From contig JAIQFL010000004.1 of assembly GCA_020073365.1 (NCBI GenBank), forward strand, positions 1 to 64,000: 64,000 bases of DNA. The letters are read 5' to 3'. The notes beneath the pieces were generated by a model. The model saw only the letters and a program-made list of their open reading frames with translations. It ran no database searches and was not told the DNA's origin. How positions within the stretch are numbered: the first letter of the stretch is position 1; every line of letters begins with the position of its first letter. The stretch is from Terriglobia bacterium (GTDB taxonomy: Bacteria > Acidobacteriota > Terriglobia > Bryobacterales > Bryobacteraceae). Shown here in pieces: positions 1 through 8,312 of the stretch. The position numbers and the translations under genes were made by a program.

Positions 1-1
1 A

Positions 2-202
2 CGTCAGCACCGCGAACTGATCCTCAATTATTTTCGAGCCCAAAAACTGTTCTCCAGCGGCGTGGTTGAAGGTCTTAACAACAAAGCCAAAGTTACCATG
101 AGAAAATCCTACGGCTTCCGCACCTATCGAGTCCTCGAACTGGCCCTCTATCACTCACTTGCAAAACTACCCGAGCCTGAACAAACCCATGAATTTTTCT
201 GA
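2..202 (+). CDS. ISL3-family transposase, C-terminal fragment (5' end outside window)
   Basis: An open frame enters from the left edge and ends at the TGA at 200-202, giving 66 residues. The segment SSGVVEGLNNKAKVTMRKSYG followed by FRTYRVLELALYHSL is the conserved end of ISL3-type DDE transposases, where the final catalytic Glu lies in the VEGLN block. The catalytic Asp residues and left end are outside the window, so whether the element is complete cannot be judged. No clear right inverted repeat is seen after the stop: outer-membrane coding sequence of the opposite strand begins almost at once. The element may therefore be decayed, or its right end may overlap the stop codon. Confidence 0.8.
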   Translation, partial: RQHRELILNYFRAQKLFSSGVVEGLNNKAKVTMRKSYGFRTYRVLELALYHSLAKLPEPEQTHEFF

Positions 203-588
203 CGAGTCTGGAAAGAAAACTCCGCCACAAAGCCGAGCCGCACAGGCAGGTGCCATGACTCCGGAGCGTACACGTGCGGCAAGACGCGCCAGCCGGCAAA
301 TTGCGGCGAGTAACCCGGCTCCCAAGCGTTCAGGAACATGAATCCAAGGGCGAAGTTTTCCGATAAGCCGAAGGTGGGCTCGAGAGTGAGATGGGTCTGG
401 TGTTCGGTGGGAAGAAGCGCTCCATCGCGGAGGCTGGTTCCTTGAGTGACTATGTTCAGGTGAGCTTCGAGGCTATATTGACCGCGCCAGAGCGGCTCGT
501 ACTCGTAGATATGGATCTCAAACGGATCTTGCGCCGCCATTCTTGACGCCCAACAAAGCAAGGACAACAGCAGATACCTGCCGCACAC
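202..588 (-). pseudogene. Exported outer-membrane-type protein, truncated at its 3' end by the ISL3 element
   Basis: Read from a GTG at 586-588 the frame starts with a short signal peptide (hydrophobic core YLLLSLLCWAS, possible cleavage after MAAQ). It continues with beta-rich sequence containing DPFEIHIYEYEPLWRGQYS and LEPTFGLSENFALGFMFLNAW. This alternation of aromatic strands resembles acidobacterial outer-membrane proteins of unknown function. The protein-like sequence runs to about 202 and then enters the antisense of the transposase fragment, so the gene has lost its C-terminus. A complete barrel would be roughly twice as long. The insertion is inferred from the abrupt change. The start codon is uncertain: no ATG with a good ribosome site is visible. 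Confidence 0.6.
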
Positions 589-718
589 CCCTAGAATATA
601 CCCCGATACAGTATGATTTGGCTGCCTGCTTGGATCTCCGCCGCCCACAACTCCGGCTACTTGTATGGCGGCTTGGCAAGCTGCGCGGCCCGCAGGTCGA
701 CAACCGATCGCCGATCCC

Positions 719-747
719 CTCGCCCGCTTGCGGGCGATTCTTTCACC
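719..747 (-). repeat. Palindromic intergenic repeat, family C, copy 1
   Basis: Reverse-complemented, this stretch reads GTGAAAGAATCGCCCGC and then AGCGGGCG. The same string, differing in the two loop bases, recurs at 39832-39857 between ilvC and cimA. The CGCCCGC/GCGGGCG arms form a tight hairpin. The rest of the 589-872 gap shows no convincing gene. Confidence 0.6.
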
Positions 748-872
748 GCGCTCAGACATCCCACCGGCCTCGTCCCGGCGGCCCTGCCGGTACAAGAAGA
801 AGGTGGTCTTCACGGAATACGAGCTGGGGTTGGCTGCGATAGAATCTCGGGATAACCCAAAACGGACCAATC

Positions 873-1871
873 ATGAAACTCCTACTGCTCTTCCTGGCCA
901 CCTCCACCGCGGCCCAGGCTGCCGACTATCAGCTCAAAGCCTCCCCCAGCACCGTCGCCTGGGGCTACTACTGGTACAACGCCAAGCCCGTGCTGCGCAT
1001 CAAGTCCGGCGATACGGTCGAGATCCAGACCATGACCACCAGCAGCCCCACTTCGCTGGCCAACGCCGGCGTGAAGCCCGAAGACATCCAGCCCGAGTTG
1101 AAGGCCATCTACGCCGAAGTCAAGGATAAAGGTCCCGGCGGCCATGTTCTCACCGGCCCCATCTTCATCGAGGGCGCGGAGCCGGGCGATGTGCTGGAGG
1201 TGCGCATCCAAAAGATCCAACTCTCCACGCCCTACGCGTCCAACGGCTTCAGCCCGCAAAGGGGTGTACTGCCACCCGAAGATTTCCAGCGACCTCGCAC
1301 CAAGATCATCCCGCTCGATATCGCCCGCAACGTGGCCAGGTTCGCGGACAACATCGAAATCCCGCTCCACCCCTTCTTCGGAAGCATGGGGGTCGCGCCC
1401 GATGCATCCAAGGGACGCCTCAACAGCGCGCCGCCGGGAGACCATGCGGGCAACCTCGACAACAAGGAGCTGGTGGCGGGAACCAAGCTCTTCATCCCCG
1501 TCCACGCTCCGGGCGCGCTCTTTGAAGTAGGCGATGGACATGCGGGCCAGGGGAACGGCGAAGTGGATATCACCGCCATGGAGACCTCCCTGGTGGGCAC
1601 CTTCCAGTTTGTGGTGCGCAAAGACATGCACCTGAAGTGGCCGCGTGGCGAAACCCCCACCCACTGGATCGCCATGGGGCTCGACCCCGACCTTACGCAG
1701 GCCCTCATCCTCGCGGTCCGCGAAGCCATCGATTTTCTGGTCACCGAGAAACACCTGTCGCGCGAAGATGCTTACGCGCTTTCGAGCGTGGGTGTGGATT
1801 TCAACGTCACGCAGGCGGTGGACGGCACCAAGGGCATCCACGCCATGATCCCCAAGAGTATTTTCAAATAG
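873..1871 (+). CDS. Exported acetamidase/formamidase family protein
   Basis: The product (332 residues) belongs to the FmdA/AmdA family, which hydrolyses short amides such as formamide or acetamide to the acid and ammonia. A signal peptide (residues 1-16, ending AQA) places it in the periplasm, unlike the cytoplasmic FmdA. Family blocks visible are GPGGHVLTGPIFIEGAEPGD (87-106), GVAPD (173-177), GDHAGNLDN (189-197) and the metal-site region GDGHAGQGNGEVDITAMET (220-238). Length is close to that of shorter bacterial members. It stands alone between the truncated membrane gene and the PadR gene. The true substrate of exported acidobacterial members is not known. Confidence 0.88.
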   Translation: MKLLLLFLATSTAAQAADYQLKASPSTVAWGYYWYNAKPVLRIKSGDTVEIQTMTTSSPTSLANAGVKPEDIQPELKAIYAEVKDKGPGGHVLTGPIFIEGAEPGDVLEVRIQKIQLSTPYASNGFSPQRGVLPPEDFQRPRTKIIPLDIARNVARFADNIEIPLHPFFGSMGVAPDASKGRLNSAPPGDHAGNLDNKELVAGTKLFIPVHAPGALFEVGDGHAGQGNGEVDITAMETSLVGTFQFVVRKDMHLKWPRGETPTHWIAMGLDPDLTQALILAVREAIDFLVTEKHLSREDAYALSSVGVDFNVTQAVDGTKGIHAMIPKSIFK

Positions 1872-1935
1872 GTCCTGTGAGATTCCTGGAACTTCCCTCC
1901 CTGGTCCAACGTATGGATAGTCTGGAAAGGGGAGC

Positions 1936-2271
1936 ATGGGAGAACGTATCAATCCGGAGCTACTGCCGGGAACACTGTACCTGCTGATCCTCCGCACCCT
2001 GCGCGCAGGGCCTTTGCATGGCTACGCGATCGCCAGGCGTGTCAAGGAATCGTCGCGCGAGGATCTCATTATTGAAGACGGGTCGCTCTACCCGGCGCTC
2101 AACCGCATGCTCGTCAAGGGTTGGCTGAAAGCCGAGTGGGGCATTTCCGAAAACAACCGCAAGGCGCGATTCTATCGGTTGACGCCCGAAGGCCGCCAAC
2201 AACTGGAGCAGGAGTCCGAGGATTTCGACCGCCTGGTGCGCGCCATCCAACTGGTGATGCGCACTGTGTGA
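1936..2271 (+). CDS. PadR-family transcriptional regulator
   Basis: A 111-residue winged-helix protein of the short PadR class. The hallmark TLRAGPLHGYAIARRV (helix 1-2) and the recognition region EDGSLYPALNRMLVKGWLKAE are present, followed by a wing and a short dimerising helix. A strong ribosome site (AAAGGGGAGC) precedes the ATG at 1936. It lies just upstream of an ADOP-type permease. In acidobacteria PadR genes typically precede such permeases and are assumed to repress them. The stop codon sits immediately before a palindromic repeat. Two more PadR genes occur at 32024 and 53796. Confidence 0.93.
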   Translation: MGERINPELLPGTLYLLILRTLRAGPLHGYAIARRVKESSREDLIIEDGSLYPALNRMLVKGWLKAEWGISENNRKARFYRLTPEGRQQLEQESEDFDRLVRAIQLVMRTV

Positions 2272-2274
2272 CGT

Positions 2275-2300
2275 GTGACACAGGCATTCTTGCCTGTGCG
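2275..2300 (+). repeat. Palindromic intergenic repeat, family A, copy 1
   Basis: GTGACACAGGCATTCTTGCC followed by TGTGCG. This is one of several near-identical copies in the window (31867, 38117, 38693, 38736 reversed, 42944). It separates the PadR stop codon from the permease start. Confidence 0.75.
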
Positions 2301-2334
2301 TTCGTCTTGTGTGTCCTTTCGAGTGGAGACCGCC

Positions 2335-4944
2335 ATGTCATTCTGGAAAGAAACCATCCGCCGTCTGACCTACCTCCCCAGCCGCTCCCGCTTCGACCAG
2401 GAGTTGGACGCCGAGCTTCAATTCCATATCGAAACCCGCGCCGAAGAACTCGTACAGACCGGCATGCTCCGTCCCGCCGCCGTGGCCCAGGCCCGCCGCG
2501 AATTCGGCTCCTCGGCGCGCATGCGCGAAGAGACCCGCGCCGCCTGGCAGTTCCGCTGGCTGGAGGACCTCGCGGCCGATCTCCGCTACGCCGCGCGCGC
2601 CTTCCGCCGCAACCCCGGCTTCGCGCTCACGGCCACGGCGTGCCTGGCACTGGGCATCGGTGCCAACATTACTATCTTCAGCATCGCCGACGAAGTGCTG
2701 TTCAGCCAGCCATCGGTCCGCGATCCTGAGACCCTGGTCCGGCTCGAAATCGGCGGAGGCAGCAACGCCTCCCTGCGCGAGTACCGATTCATTCGCGATG
2801 CGCACATCTTCGCCGGCCTGGCCGGCCAGAACGAAGAGGTGGAGGCCAACTGGCGGTATGGCGATCGAACCTACCGCCTCTACCTGGTCCGGGTCACCGA
2901 CAACTTCTTCACGGTCACCGGCATTCCGGTTGCCATGGGACGTCCGATCCAGCCCGGCGATTCCGGCATGGTTGTAGTCACGCACGGTTTCTGGCAGCGC
3001 CGTTTGGGCGGCGACCCGAACGTGGTCGGCCGCAAACTCCTGCTGGATGGACAGATCTACACCGTCTCCGGCGTGCTGCCGCGCGACCACCGCACTGTGA
3101 CCGGCTTCGGATTCTCCCCCGACCTGTATGCTCCAGTAGCAGGCGAAAACGACGAGGTCGCGTTCTGTGCACGGCTGGAGCCGGGCATGACCCGTTCCGT
3201 CGCGTACGCCCGCCTGAAAGCCACCTGCCAGGAGTTGGACCGGATCTATCCGCAAGGCAATCGCAAAACGGCCGGCGGCCTTAGAATCTCCGGGATCGTC
3301 GGCATGGACCGCATTAACAAGGACAGCGGACTGAATCCGATCGCCGCCTTTTTCGCCATGCTGATGGTGGTGGTCGGCCTGGTGCTGCTGATCGCGTGCG
3401 CCAACGTCGCCAGCCTTCTGCTGGCCCGCGCCTCCAGCCGCGAGCATGAACTGGCGGTTCGCCTCTCCATCGGCGCCGGCCGCGGGCGCATCATCCGTCA
3501 ACTGCTGGCCGAGAGCCTCCTGCTGGCCCTTGGCGGAACCGGCGCCGGGCTCGTGCTCAACATCGGCCTCACCTCCTCCTTGAGCCGTTTGCAGTTCCCG
3601 CTGCCTCTACCCATTCAATTCCTGATCCAGCCGGATTGGCGCCTGCTGGCGTATGCCTCCGTGGTCGCGCTGGGGAGCAGCCTGGCTTCCGGCCTGATGC
3701 CCGCCATCAAAGGAACGCGCGCGGGCATCAACGCGGCGCTCAAACGTAGCGACCATCAAGTGGGCCGGAGTGCCTGGACTCTGCGCAATGGCCTGGTAGT
3801 GGGACAACTGGCGGTGTCGATTGTCCTGCTTTCGGCCGGCTTCCTGTTCATGCGCAACCTGGTGCGCGCCTCCACCATGAGCCCGGGGTTCGATATCGAT
3901 CACACCATCTGGGCCAATATGCGACTCGTCCCGGAATCCTATACGAAGCCGGAGAAGACCAGTGCGCTGATTGAGACGGCTGTCGAGCGCCTGCGCACCC
4001 TGCCCGGCGTGGATGGCGTCGCCATCGCCCACGTGGTGCCGCTCAACGGTCACCTGACGAACGGCACCGACCTCAACACCGACTTGGGATCGCACCCCGT
4101 ACACGTAAATTTCAATACGAACTACGTGGGGCCCGACTATTTCCGCGTGATGCAGATTCCCGTTCTCGAAGGTCGCGGTTTCCTGGCCACCGACCGCAGA
4201 GGTTCGCCGCGCGTCGCCATATTGAACGAGAATCTGTCACGCAGACTCTTCGGCACGGTAAACCCCGTGGGCCATACCATCCGGTTTGGAAAGGGCGCCC
4301 CCATCCTGATCGCCGGCCTGGCAAAGAACAGCAAGTATTTCACCCTGGGTGAAGAAAACGCGTTTGCTTACTACGAGCCCTACACCCAGTCGGACGAATC
4401 GACCGTAAGTCTGCACTTTCTGGTGCGCGCCGCCGGACGGCCCGAGCCGCTGATCCCCGCCATCAACTCGGTTCTGGGCCAACTGGATGGTACAGCCGCG
4501 CTGGAGATCAAACCCATGCACAGCGCGCTCGTCTTCGCCATGCTGCCCAGCCGCGTAGGAGCGGTTCTCTTAGGTTCCATGGGATTGCTGGGCCTGGTGT
4601 TGGCGTCCATCGGCCTCTACGGCGTGCTGCTGTATTCGGTGAGCCGGCGCATTCGCGAAATCGGCCTGCGTGTGGCGCTGGGCGCGACGCCCGGCGGCAT
4701 TCTGAGCCTGGTACTCCGGCAGAGCGCGGCCCTGGCAGCCGTGGGGATCGGCATCGGCATGGCCCTGGCCGTCTTCGCCGTGCGGCCGCTCGCGATGTTC
4801 CTGGCTCCCGAAGTGCGCCCCACGGACCTGACGAACTTCGTGGTGGTCGGCGCCGTGCTCGCCCTGGTGGCCGCAGCCGCTACCGCTGCACCCGCCCTGC
4901 GCGCCCTGCGCGTGGACCCGGTTGTCGCGTTGCGGCACGAATAA
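2335..4944 (+). CDS. ADOP-type (MacB-like) ABC transporter permease
   Basis: An 869-residue inner-membrane protein of the acidobacterial ADOP class. It starts with the soluble permease-prefix domain (about residues 1-90: RFDQELDAELQFHIETRAEE and following). Then come the first membrane segment (FALTATACLALGIGANITIF), a periplasmic MacB-like core domain, and an FtsX domain of three membrane helices. A second core/FtsX unit follows, ending in RALRVDPVVALRHE. The two halves are a duplication. No ATPase is encoded next to it, as is usual for this class. ATG at 2335 is chosen because GAGTGGAGA lies just upstream; an earlier in-frame start at 2275 would translate the repeat. Substrate unknown; efflux or lipoprotein/peptide handling is a guess from MacB. 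Confidence 0.9.
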   Translation: MSFWKETIRRLTYLPSRSRFDQELDAELQFHIETRAEELVQTGMLRPAAVAQARREFGSSARMREETRAAWQFRWLEDLAADLRYAARAFRRNPGFALTATACLALGIGANITIFSIADEVLFSQPSVRDPETLVRLEIGGGSNASLREYRFIRDAHIFAGLAGQNEEVEANWRYGDRTYRLYLVRVTDNFFTVTGIPVAMGRPIQPGDSGMVVVTHGFWQRRLGGDPNVVGRKLLLDGQIYTVSGVLPRDHRTVTGFGFSPDLYAPVAGENDEVAFCARLEPGMTRSVAYARLKATCQELDRIYPQGNRKTAGGLRISGIVGMDRINKDSGLNPIAAFFAMLMVVVGLVLLIACANVASLLLARASSREHELAVRLSIGAGRGRIIRQLLAESLLLALGGTGAGLVLNIGLTSSLSRLQFPLPLPIQFLIQPDWRLLAYASVVALGSSLASGLMPAIKGTRAGINAALKRSDHQVGRSAWTLRNGLVVGQLAVSIVLLSAGFLFMRNLVRASTMSPGFDIDHTIWANMRLVPESYTKPEKTSALIETAVERLRTLPGVDGVAIAHVVPLNGHLTNGTDLNTDLGSHPVHVNFNTNYVGPDYFRVMQIPVLEGRGFLATDRRGSPRVAILNENLSRRLFGTVNPVGHTIRFGKGAPILIAGLAKNSKYFTLGEENAFAYYEPYTQSDESTVSLHFLVRAAGRPEPLIPAINSVLGQLDGTAALEIKPMHSALVFAMLPSRVGAVLLGSMGLLGLVLASIGLYGVLLYSVSRRIREIGLRVALGATPGGILSLVLRQSAALAAVGIGIGMALAVFAVRPLAMFLAPEVRPTDLTNFVVVGAVLALVAAAATAAPALRALRVDPVVALRHE

Positions 4945-5041
4945 AGTCACGAGCACAGGCAAGATGGCATCCCGGATGCCGCAGGCGCGTAGGGGATATG
5001 CTGGGGAATAGGAAGCCGTCAAGGAATTGGCGCTGGAGCCG

Positions 5042-5281
5042 ATGCATTTTGACCTCGTTGGACCGGTTTCGGAAATAGAAGTCATTGCCGCCGGCCCGGG
5101 GGTTCGGATTCGGGCGCTCCTGAACAAAATGTATGGCAAAGGGCGGTGGCGAAAAATGAAAGGAACCGCGATGGTGCGGTTGCCCAACGCCTCCGTGCGC
5201 AAAGTAGAACTACACTGGTATGAGGCGCACGGGATCGGCAGGAAGGATCTGAAGATCAAGCGCTATCTGGACGAGTCATGA
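5042..5281 (+). CDS. Small conserved protein of unknown function, first of a pair
   Basis: About 79 residues. The end of the protein, RKVELHWYEAHGIGRKDLKI followed by KRYLD, is a pattern I recognise from small proteins in many cyanobacteria and acidobacteria, usually followed by a second small gene as here. The preceding YGKGRWRKMKGTAMVRL block is basic. The function is not established. The ATG at 5042 is preceded by GGAG at short distance; a TTG at 5027 with AAGGA upstream is an alternative. Its stop overlaps the next start as ATGA, so the two are translationally coupled. A toxin-antitoxin-like role is only a guess from size and pairing. Confidence 0.7.
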   Translation: MHFDLVGPVSEIEVIAAGPGVRIRALLNKMYGKGRWRKMKGTAMVRLPNASVRKVELHWYEAHGIGRKDLKIKRYLDES

Positions 5282-5523
5282 GAACGGCCAAAGACTTCGC
5301 AATCTGCATCGACAACACAGGCTATCGAGCCTCGCTCATTCCCGGAAAAGTATACCGGGTGCTCCCGGATGCCCGGGCGGCGAAAGACGACATGGTTCGC
5401 GTGGTCGACGAGAGCGCCGAGGATTACCTCTATGACAAGCGACATTTCGTTTTGGTGGACTTTCCACCTGCTGTGAAACGGAGAATTCTCGCGATCGAAG
5501 GCACGGCACAGACTGGAGTGTAA
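5278..5523 (+). CDS. Small conserved protein of unknown function, second of a pair
   Basis: An 81-residue soluble protein overlapping the preceding gene by ATGA. Its core GKVYRVLPDARAAKDDMVRV followed by VDESAEDYLY is shared by a widespread small family found beside the HWYEAHGIG family, so the pair is conserved. The acidic/hydrophobic pattern suggests a small beta barrel. No catalytic motif is seen and no function is assigned. About 130 nt of spacer, with a GCGACC/GGTCGC hairpin at 5539-5557, separates it from the next gene. Confidence 0.72.
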   Translation: MRTAKDFAICIDNTGYRASLIPGKVYRVLPDARAAKDDMVRVVDESAEDYLYDKRHFVLVDFPPAVKRRILAIEGTAQTGV

Positions 5524-5620
5524 CCATGCCACAGGATGGCGACCGCTCTGTGGTCGCGAGCCTTTAGCGAAGCTCCCGGGATTCCTGCCTTACACTTTAT
5601 TGAAGCGTACATAAATTTTC

Positions 5621-5649
5621 TTGACTTTAAGAAAGTTGAATTGTATATT
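5621..5649 (+). promoter_or_regulatory. Sigma70-type promoter with internal palindrome; probable leaderless start for the DUF2089 gene
   Basis: TTGACT (5621-5626) and TATATT (5644-5649) are separated by exactly 17 bases. The expected transcription start, about 7 bases after the -10 box, falls on the ATG at 5656, so the mRNA would have no leader. The spacer holds ACTTT-AAG-AAAGT (5624-5636), a short inverted repeat well placed for a repressor, perhaps the gene's own product. Confidence 0.7.
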
Positions 5650-5655
5650 CACTTT

Positions 5656-5961
5656 ATGAAGGATCCGCAGCCTCCCTGGCTGGAAGCCCTGGACGAGGAG
5701 GATCTGCAGTTTCTGAAGCGATTTGTCCTCTGCTCGGGATCGCTGAAAGCTTTGTGCGACGAGTATGAAGTGTCTTATCCGACCCTGCGCTCCCGGCTGG
5801 ACCGGTTAATTGCGAAGGTGCAGGCGGCTGAGGACCCGAAAGTCGTGGATTCTTTCCAGCGCAAACTGCATGTGCTGGTGGCCGATGGAAAGATGCCGGC
5901 TGCGCTGGCGCGAGAACTGTGGAAAGCTCACCGCTCGGTGGCGGAAGAAAGGACCAAGTAA
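5656..5961 (+). CDS. DUF2089-family putative regulator
   Basis: A 101-residue protein of the DUF2089 type. WLEALDEEDLQFLKRFVLCSG and SLKALCDEYEVSYPTLRSRL form a helical, helix-turn-helix-like region (about residues 8-52) in which a skipped-paralogue pattern LKALCDEYEVSYPTLRSRLD would contact DNA. A C-terminal helical tail follows. A longer reading from 5536 is rejected because the promoter lies within it. The next gene, a small membrane protein, begins 3 nt after the stop, so the two form an operon. DUF2089 genes often sit beside small membrane proteins. Regulation is probably autogenous through the palindrome in the promoter. Confidence 0.8.
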   Translation: MKDPQPPWLEALDEEDLQFLKRFVLCSGSLKALCDEYEVSYPTLRSRLDRLIAKVQAAEDPKVVDSFQRKLHVLVADGKMPAALARELWKAHRSVAEERTK

Positions 5962-5964
5962 ATC

Positions 5965-6306
5965 ATGACACAGCCATGGTTCGATCCGAATCACTATGCC
6001 TGGATTCCGGGCACCGCATATGGGGTAATCGCGGGATTGATGGGAGGGCTGGTGGGTTGGCTCGTTCCTCGTGGCCGTGCCAGGGAGTTCATACTCCGGT
6101 CCTGGTTCACGCTGTGGGTGGTGGCTATCGCACTTCTCATTGCAGGAACGGTGGCGCTGATCGACGGGCAGCCCTGGGGCGTTTGGTACGGCCTCCTGCT
6201 GCCTGGCGCGATCGGCACTCTGGTTGTGGGCGCGAACTCGCTCCTCATACTGAAGACGTATCGGGCAGTGGAGGAGCGGCGGTTGGCGGCAAAGGATCTG
6301 CTGTAA
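5965..6306 (+). CDS. Small integral membrane protein co-transcribed with DUF2089 regulator
   Basis: A 113-residue protein with three predicted membrane segments: AYGVIAGLMGGLVGWLV, LWVVAIALLIAGTVALI and YGLLLPGAIGTLVVGANSLLIL. It ends in a charged cytoplasmic tail (YRAVEERRLAAKDLL). No enzymatic motif is visible. The 3-nt gap to the regulator suggests coupled expression, the membrane protein being a likely partner or target. Function unknown. Confidence 0.75.
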   Translation: MTQPWFDPNHYAWIPGTAYGVIAGLMGGLVGWLVPRGRAREFILRSWFTLWVVAIALLIAGTVALIDGQPWGVWYGLLLPGAIGTLVVGANSLLILKTYRAVEERRLAAKDLL

Positions 6307-6316
6307 GCTCGGCCGG

Positions 6317-7696
6317 CTAAGGCGTGCCGCCCTTCGTGAAAGTCTTCCTCCCCAGCTCCACGTGCATTCGAATCGACCAGATCCACACCGGCCCCCGATC
6401 CTGGTTGTACGCCGGATTCGAAACATGCTGGAGATCCACACTCGCGAAAAACCCTGGCAATAGTCGCGCGCTGTAGTAGGTCTCCGAGATGTTCTCCGGC
6501 CCGTACTGCAACCTTCCATCTCCGATCAGAAAGTCATACCCTCCGCGCGCCAGGTACAGCGCATGAACGCCGGAGATTCCTGAGGCCGTGAGCTCCGTCG
6601 CCACCGTGTCGAACGGGCGATGCCACCGCCGCCCGCTGATCGAGACTCCAGCGGTGGCCAGCCGATCGATTGCCGTGAATGCGAAGCTCTCCGTTTTTCC
6701 GTCATTCCACCCGAGCCGGGCAAAGATGCCGATGTCCTTCGTCACCTCCTGCTCCAGATTCACTCCGAAGCCGTATTTGAGCGTGCCGTTGCGGTGGGTA
6801 TCCGCAACCACCGGCGTCGCGCCATTCATTTCCGCTTGCCGGATGGCCGAGGCGTAGTCGCCCGCATTGGCGCGATTCTGGTAGTGCAGCACGCGGATCG
6901 TGCCGGGGTGTTTTCTTATGTCGTAGCGGTACTCGCCCTCGAACACATCGCCGCGATTCCGAAACAATCGGCGGTCGAGCCGCAGCCCATTGGCGACTCG
7001 GGGCATGGCCGCGCTGGCATAGCGCAGCGACCAGTTGCGCGCGTGGAACTCATGCACCCATCCCCAGGTGTAGCCGCGAACGTCGGCTGGGTAGTCCCAC
7101 GCCCCGTTGTACATCACGCCCCAGCCCAGGAATTGCGTGCGTGGATCGTGCGAGTACCGGTTGTTATCGAAGAAGTCCGTGAGCGTGAAGCGCCCCGCCG
7201 TGATGGTGTACCGGGTCATGGGACGCTGGCCGGCTAACTGGTTCTCATCGCTTTCGACAGACTCCGTCGCGCTACCGAATCCGAAATCATGCGAGACGTA
7301 GAGACGTGCCAGGTAAGGCTTCGGGGTGGCGGAAGCGACCCGCGGCAATTCGCCGTTCGAAGCGTTCGCCAGGCCGTCTACGCCGCTGAAACCCTTCCCG
7401 CCGGCGATCTCCGGATCGAAGTACAGCATCGTGTTCTTCTCCAGGCGCAGGCCGAAAAACAGGGTGGTCGTCAGCGAAACATCGCGCTCCGGATAATCCT
7501 GAAGGCTGAAAGGACCGGCGTAAGGCGAGCGGAACGTGCCATGATACTGCCCCACCGACGTCGCCTGGTAGAACAGATTCCAGCGCTCCGCCTCGGGAGC
7601 CGCCTGTGACGGCTCCTGAGCCCGGGAGACTGGGCTCACGCACGTTAACAGGAACAGCGCGGCAAACATCCAATTTCCCGAGTCCATCCAGTTCAC
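6317..7696 (-). CDS. OprB-like carbohydrate-selective porin
   Basis: A 459-residue outer-membrane protein with signal peptide (MDSGNWMFAALFLLTCVSPV, cleavage near SRAQ). It is followed by features of the OprB family: W-N-x-F-Y-Q near the mature N-terminus (ERWNLFYQATSVGQYHGTF), YDFLIGDGRLQYGPENISE and YYSARLLPG near the end, and many aromatic amphipathic strands. OprB porins let sugars across the outer membrane, which fits the glycoside hydrolases in this window. The GTG at 7696 is preceded by AAGGAGAGAGAGAG; an ATG at 7687 is an alternative. The longer open frame to 7936 is not protein-like. Confidence 0.87.
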   Translation of the reverse strand: MNWMDSGNWMFAALFLLTCVSPVSRAQEPSQAAPEAERWNLFYQATSVGQYHGTFRSPYAGPFSLQDYPERDVSLTTTLFFGLRLEKNTMLYFDPEIAGGKGFSGVDGLANASNGELPRVASATPKPYLARLYVSHDFGFGSATESVESDENQLAGQRPMTRYTITAGRFTLTDFFDNNRYSHDPRTQFLGWGVMYNGAWDYPADVRGYTWGWVHEFHARNWSLRYASAAMPRVANGLRLDRRLFRNRGDVFEGEYRYDIRKHPGTIRVLHYQNRANAGDYASAIRQAEMNGATPVVADTHRNGTLKYGFGVNLEQEVTKDIGIFARLGWNDGKTESFAFTAIDRLATAGVSISGRRWHRPFDTVATELTASGISGVHALYLARGGYDFLIGDGRLQYGPENISETYYSARLLPGFFASVDLQHVSNPAYNQDRGPVWIWSIRMHVELGRKTFTKGGTP

Positions 7697-8248
7697 GCCT
7701 CTCTCTCTCTCCTTCCGCGACTCCGACCCAACGCTTGGCCGATACGCCCTTACATTGCATTGTGACTCGCCGAACACCTCTGCCAACTCCTGCACGCTAT
7801 CCACCACCAGCGCATCATGAGTACCAGATACCCGAGCAGCGCCAGCAGGGATAGCCATGCTACCGGAGTCATCCGCATGGAGCCGGGACGCCTGGTCCAA
7901 TTCGCCCGTGGACAAGCGTAGGCGTCGGCGGCGCACTGGGGCTTCACGCGCCTGTGGGATGGCGGCGCCTGCGGCTAGTTCCTATTGTTACGTTTTGGTG
8001 TATCAGCTTGGTGAAAATTTCGTGGCCATTTGAATGTCCACAATCGGAGGAGCGTTTTTGTGAAGAACCATACGAGCCAGCATCGCAAGCGGCGACCACC
8101 AGCACGACGTCAACCGCCTACTGGTTCGTCCCGTCTCTGAACCAGCCGAGGATGTTGGGCCAGCCCGTATAGAAGTGGGCGTTGGTTCCGCCGGGAACGA
8201 GACGCTGCTCGAGAGAGACGTTGTATTCACCAACATCTGGCGAAACTG
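7697..8248. other. About 550 bp with no confident gene
   Basis: Only short frames occur. On the minus strand a possible tiny membrane peptide (MTPVAWLSLLALLGYLVLMM, ATG near 7872) lacks a ribosome site. The minus-strand stretch 8120-8240 encodes EYNVSLEQRLVPGGTNAHFY followed by TGWPNILGWF, which looks protein-like but has no start and may be a gene remnant. A family B repeat ends the region. Confidence 0.5.
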
Positions 8249-8285
8249 GTGGGACAGGCGGTTCCGCCTGTCCGGCTATCTCGCC
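8249..8285 (+). repeat. Palindromic intergenic repeat, family B, copy 1
   Basis: Perfect hairpin GGACAGGCGG-TT-CCGCCTGTCC (8252-8273) followed by GGCTATCTCGCCG. A degenerate copy with the same flank is at 32872-32911, and core hairpins recur at 39860-39931. Confidence 0.7.
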
Positions 8286-8312
8286 GCCGGCTTCGGATAA
8301 GATGGTTGAAGC

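Noticed and set aside
665-1129. 154-residue plus-strand frame overlapping the acetamidase start
   Set aside because: Most of it is the +2 shadow of the acetamidase gene, and the upstream part contains a family C palindrome. No protein-family likeness or ribosome site.
7750-7947. Possible small membrane protein on the minus strand
   Set aside because: It has one hydrophobic stretch, but no ribosome site, an ordinary Trp/Cys-rich random tail, and overlap with the porin upstream region.
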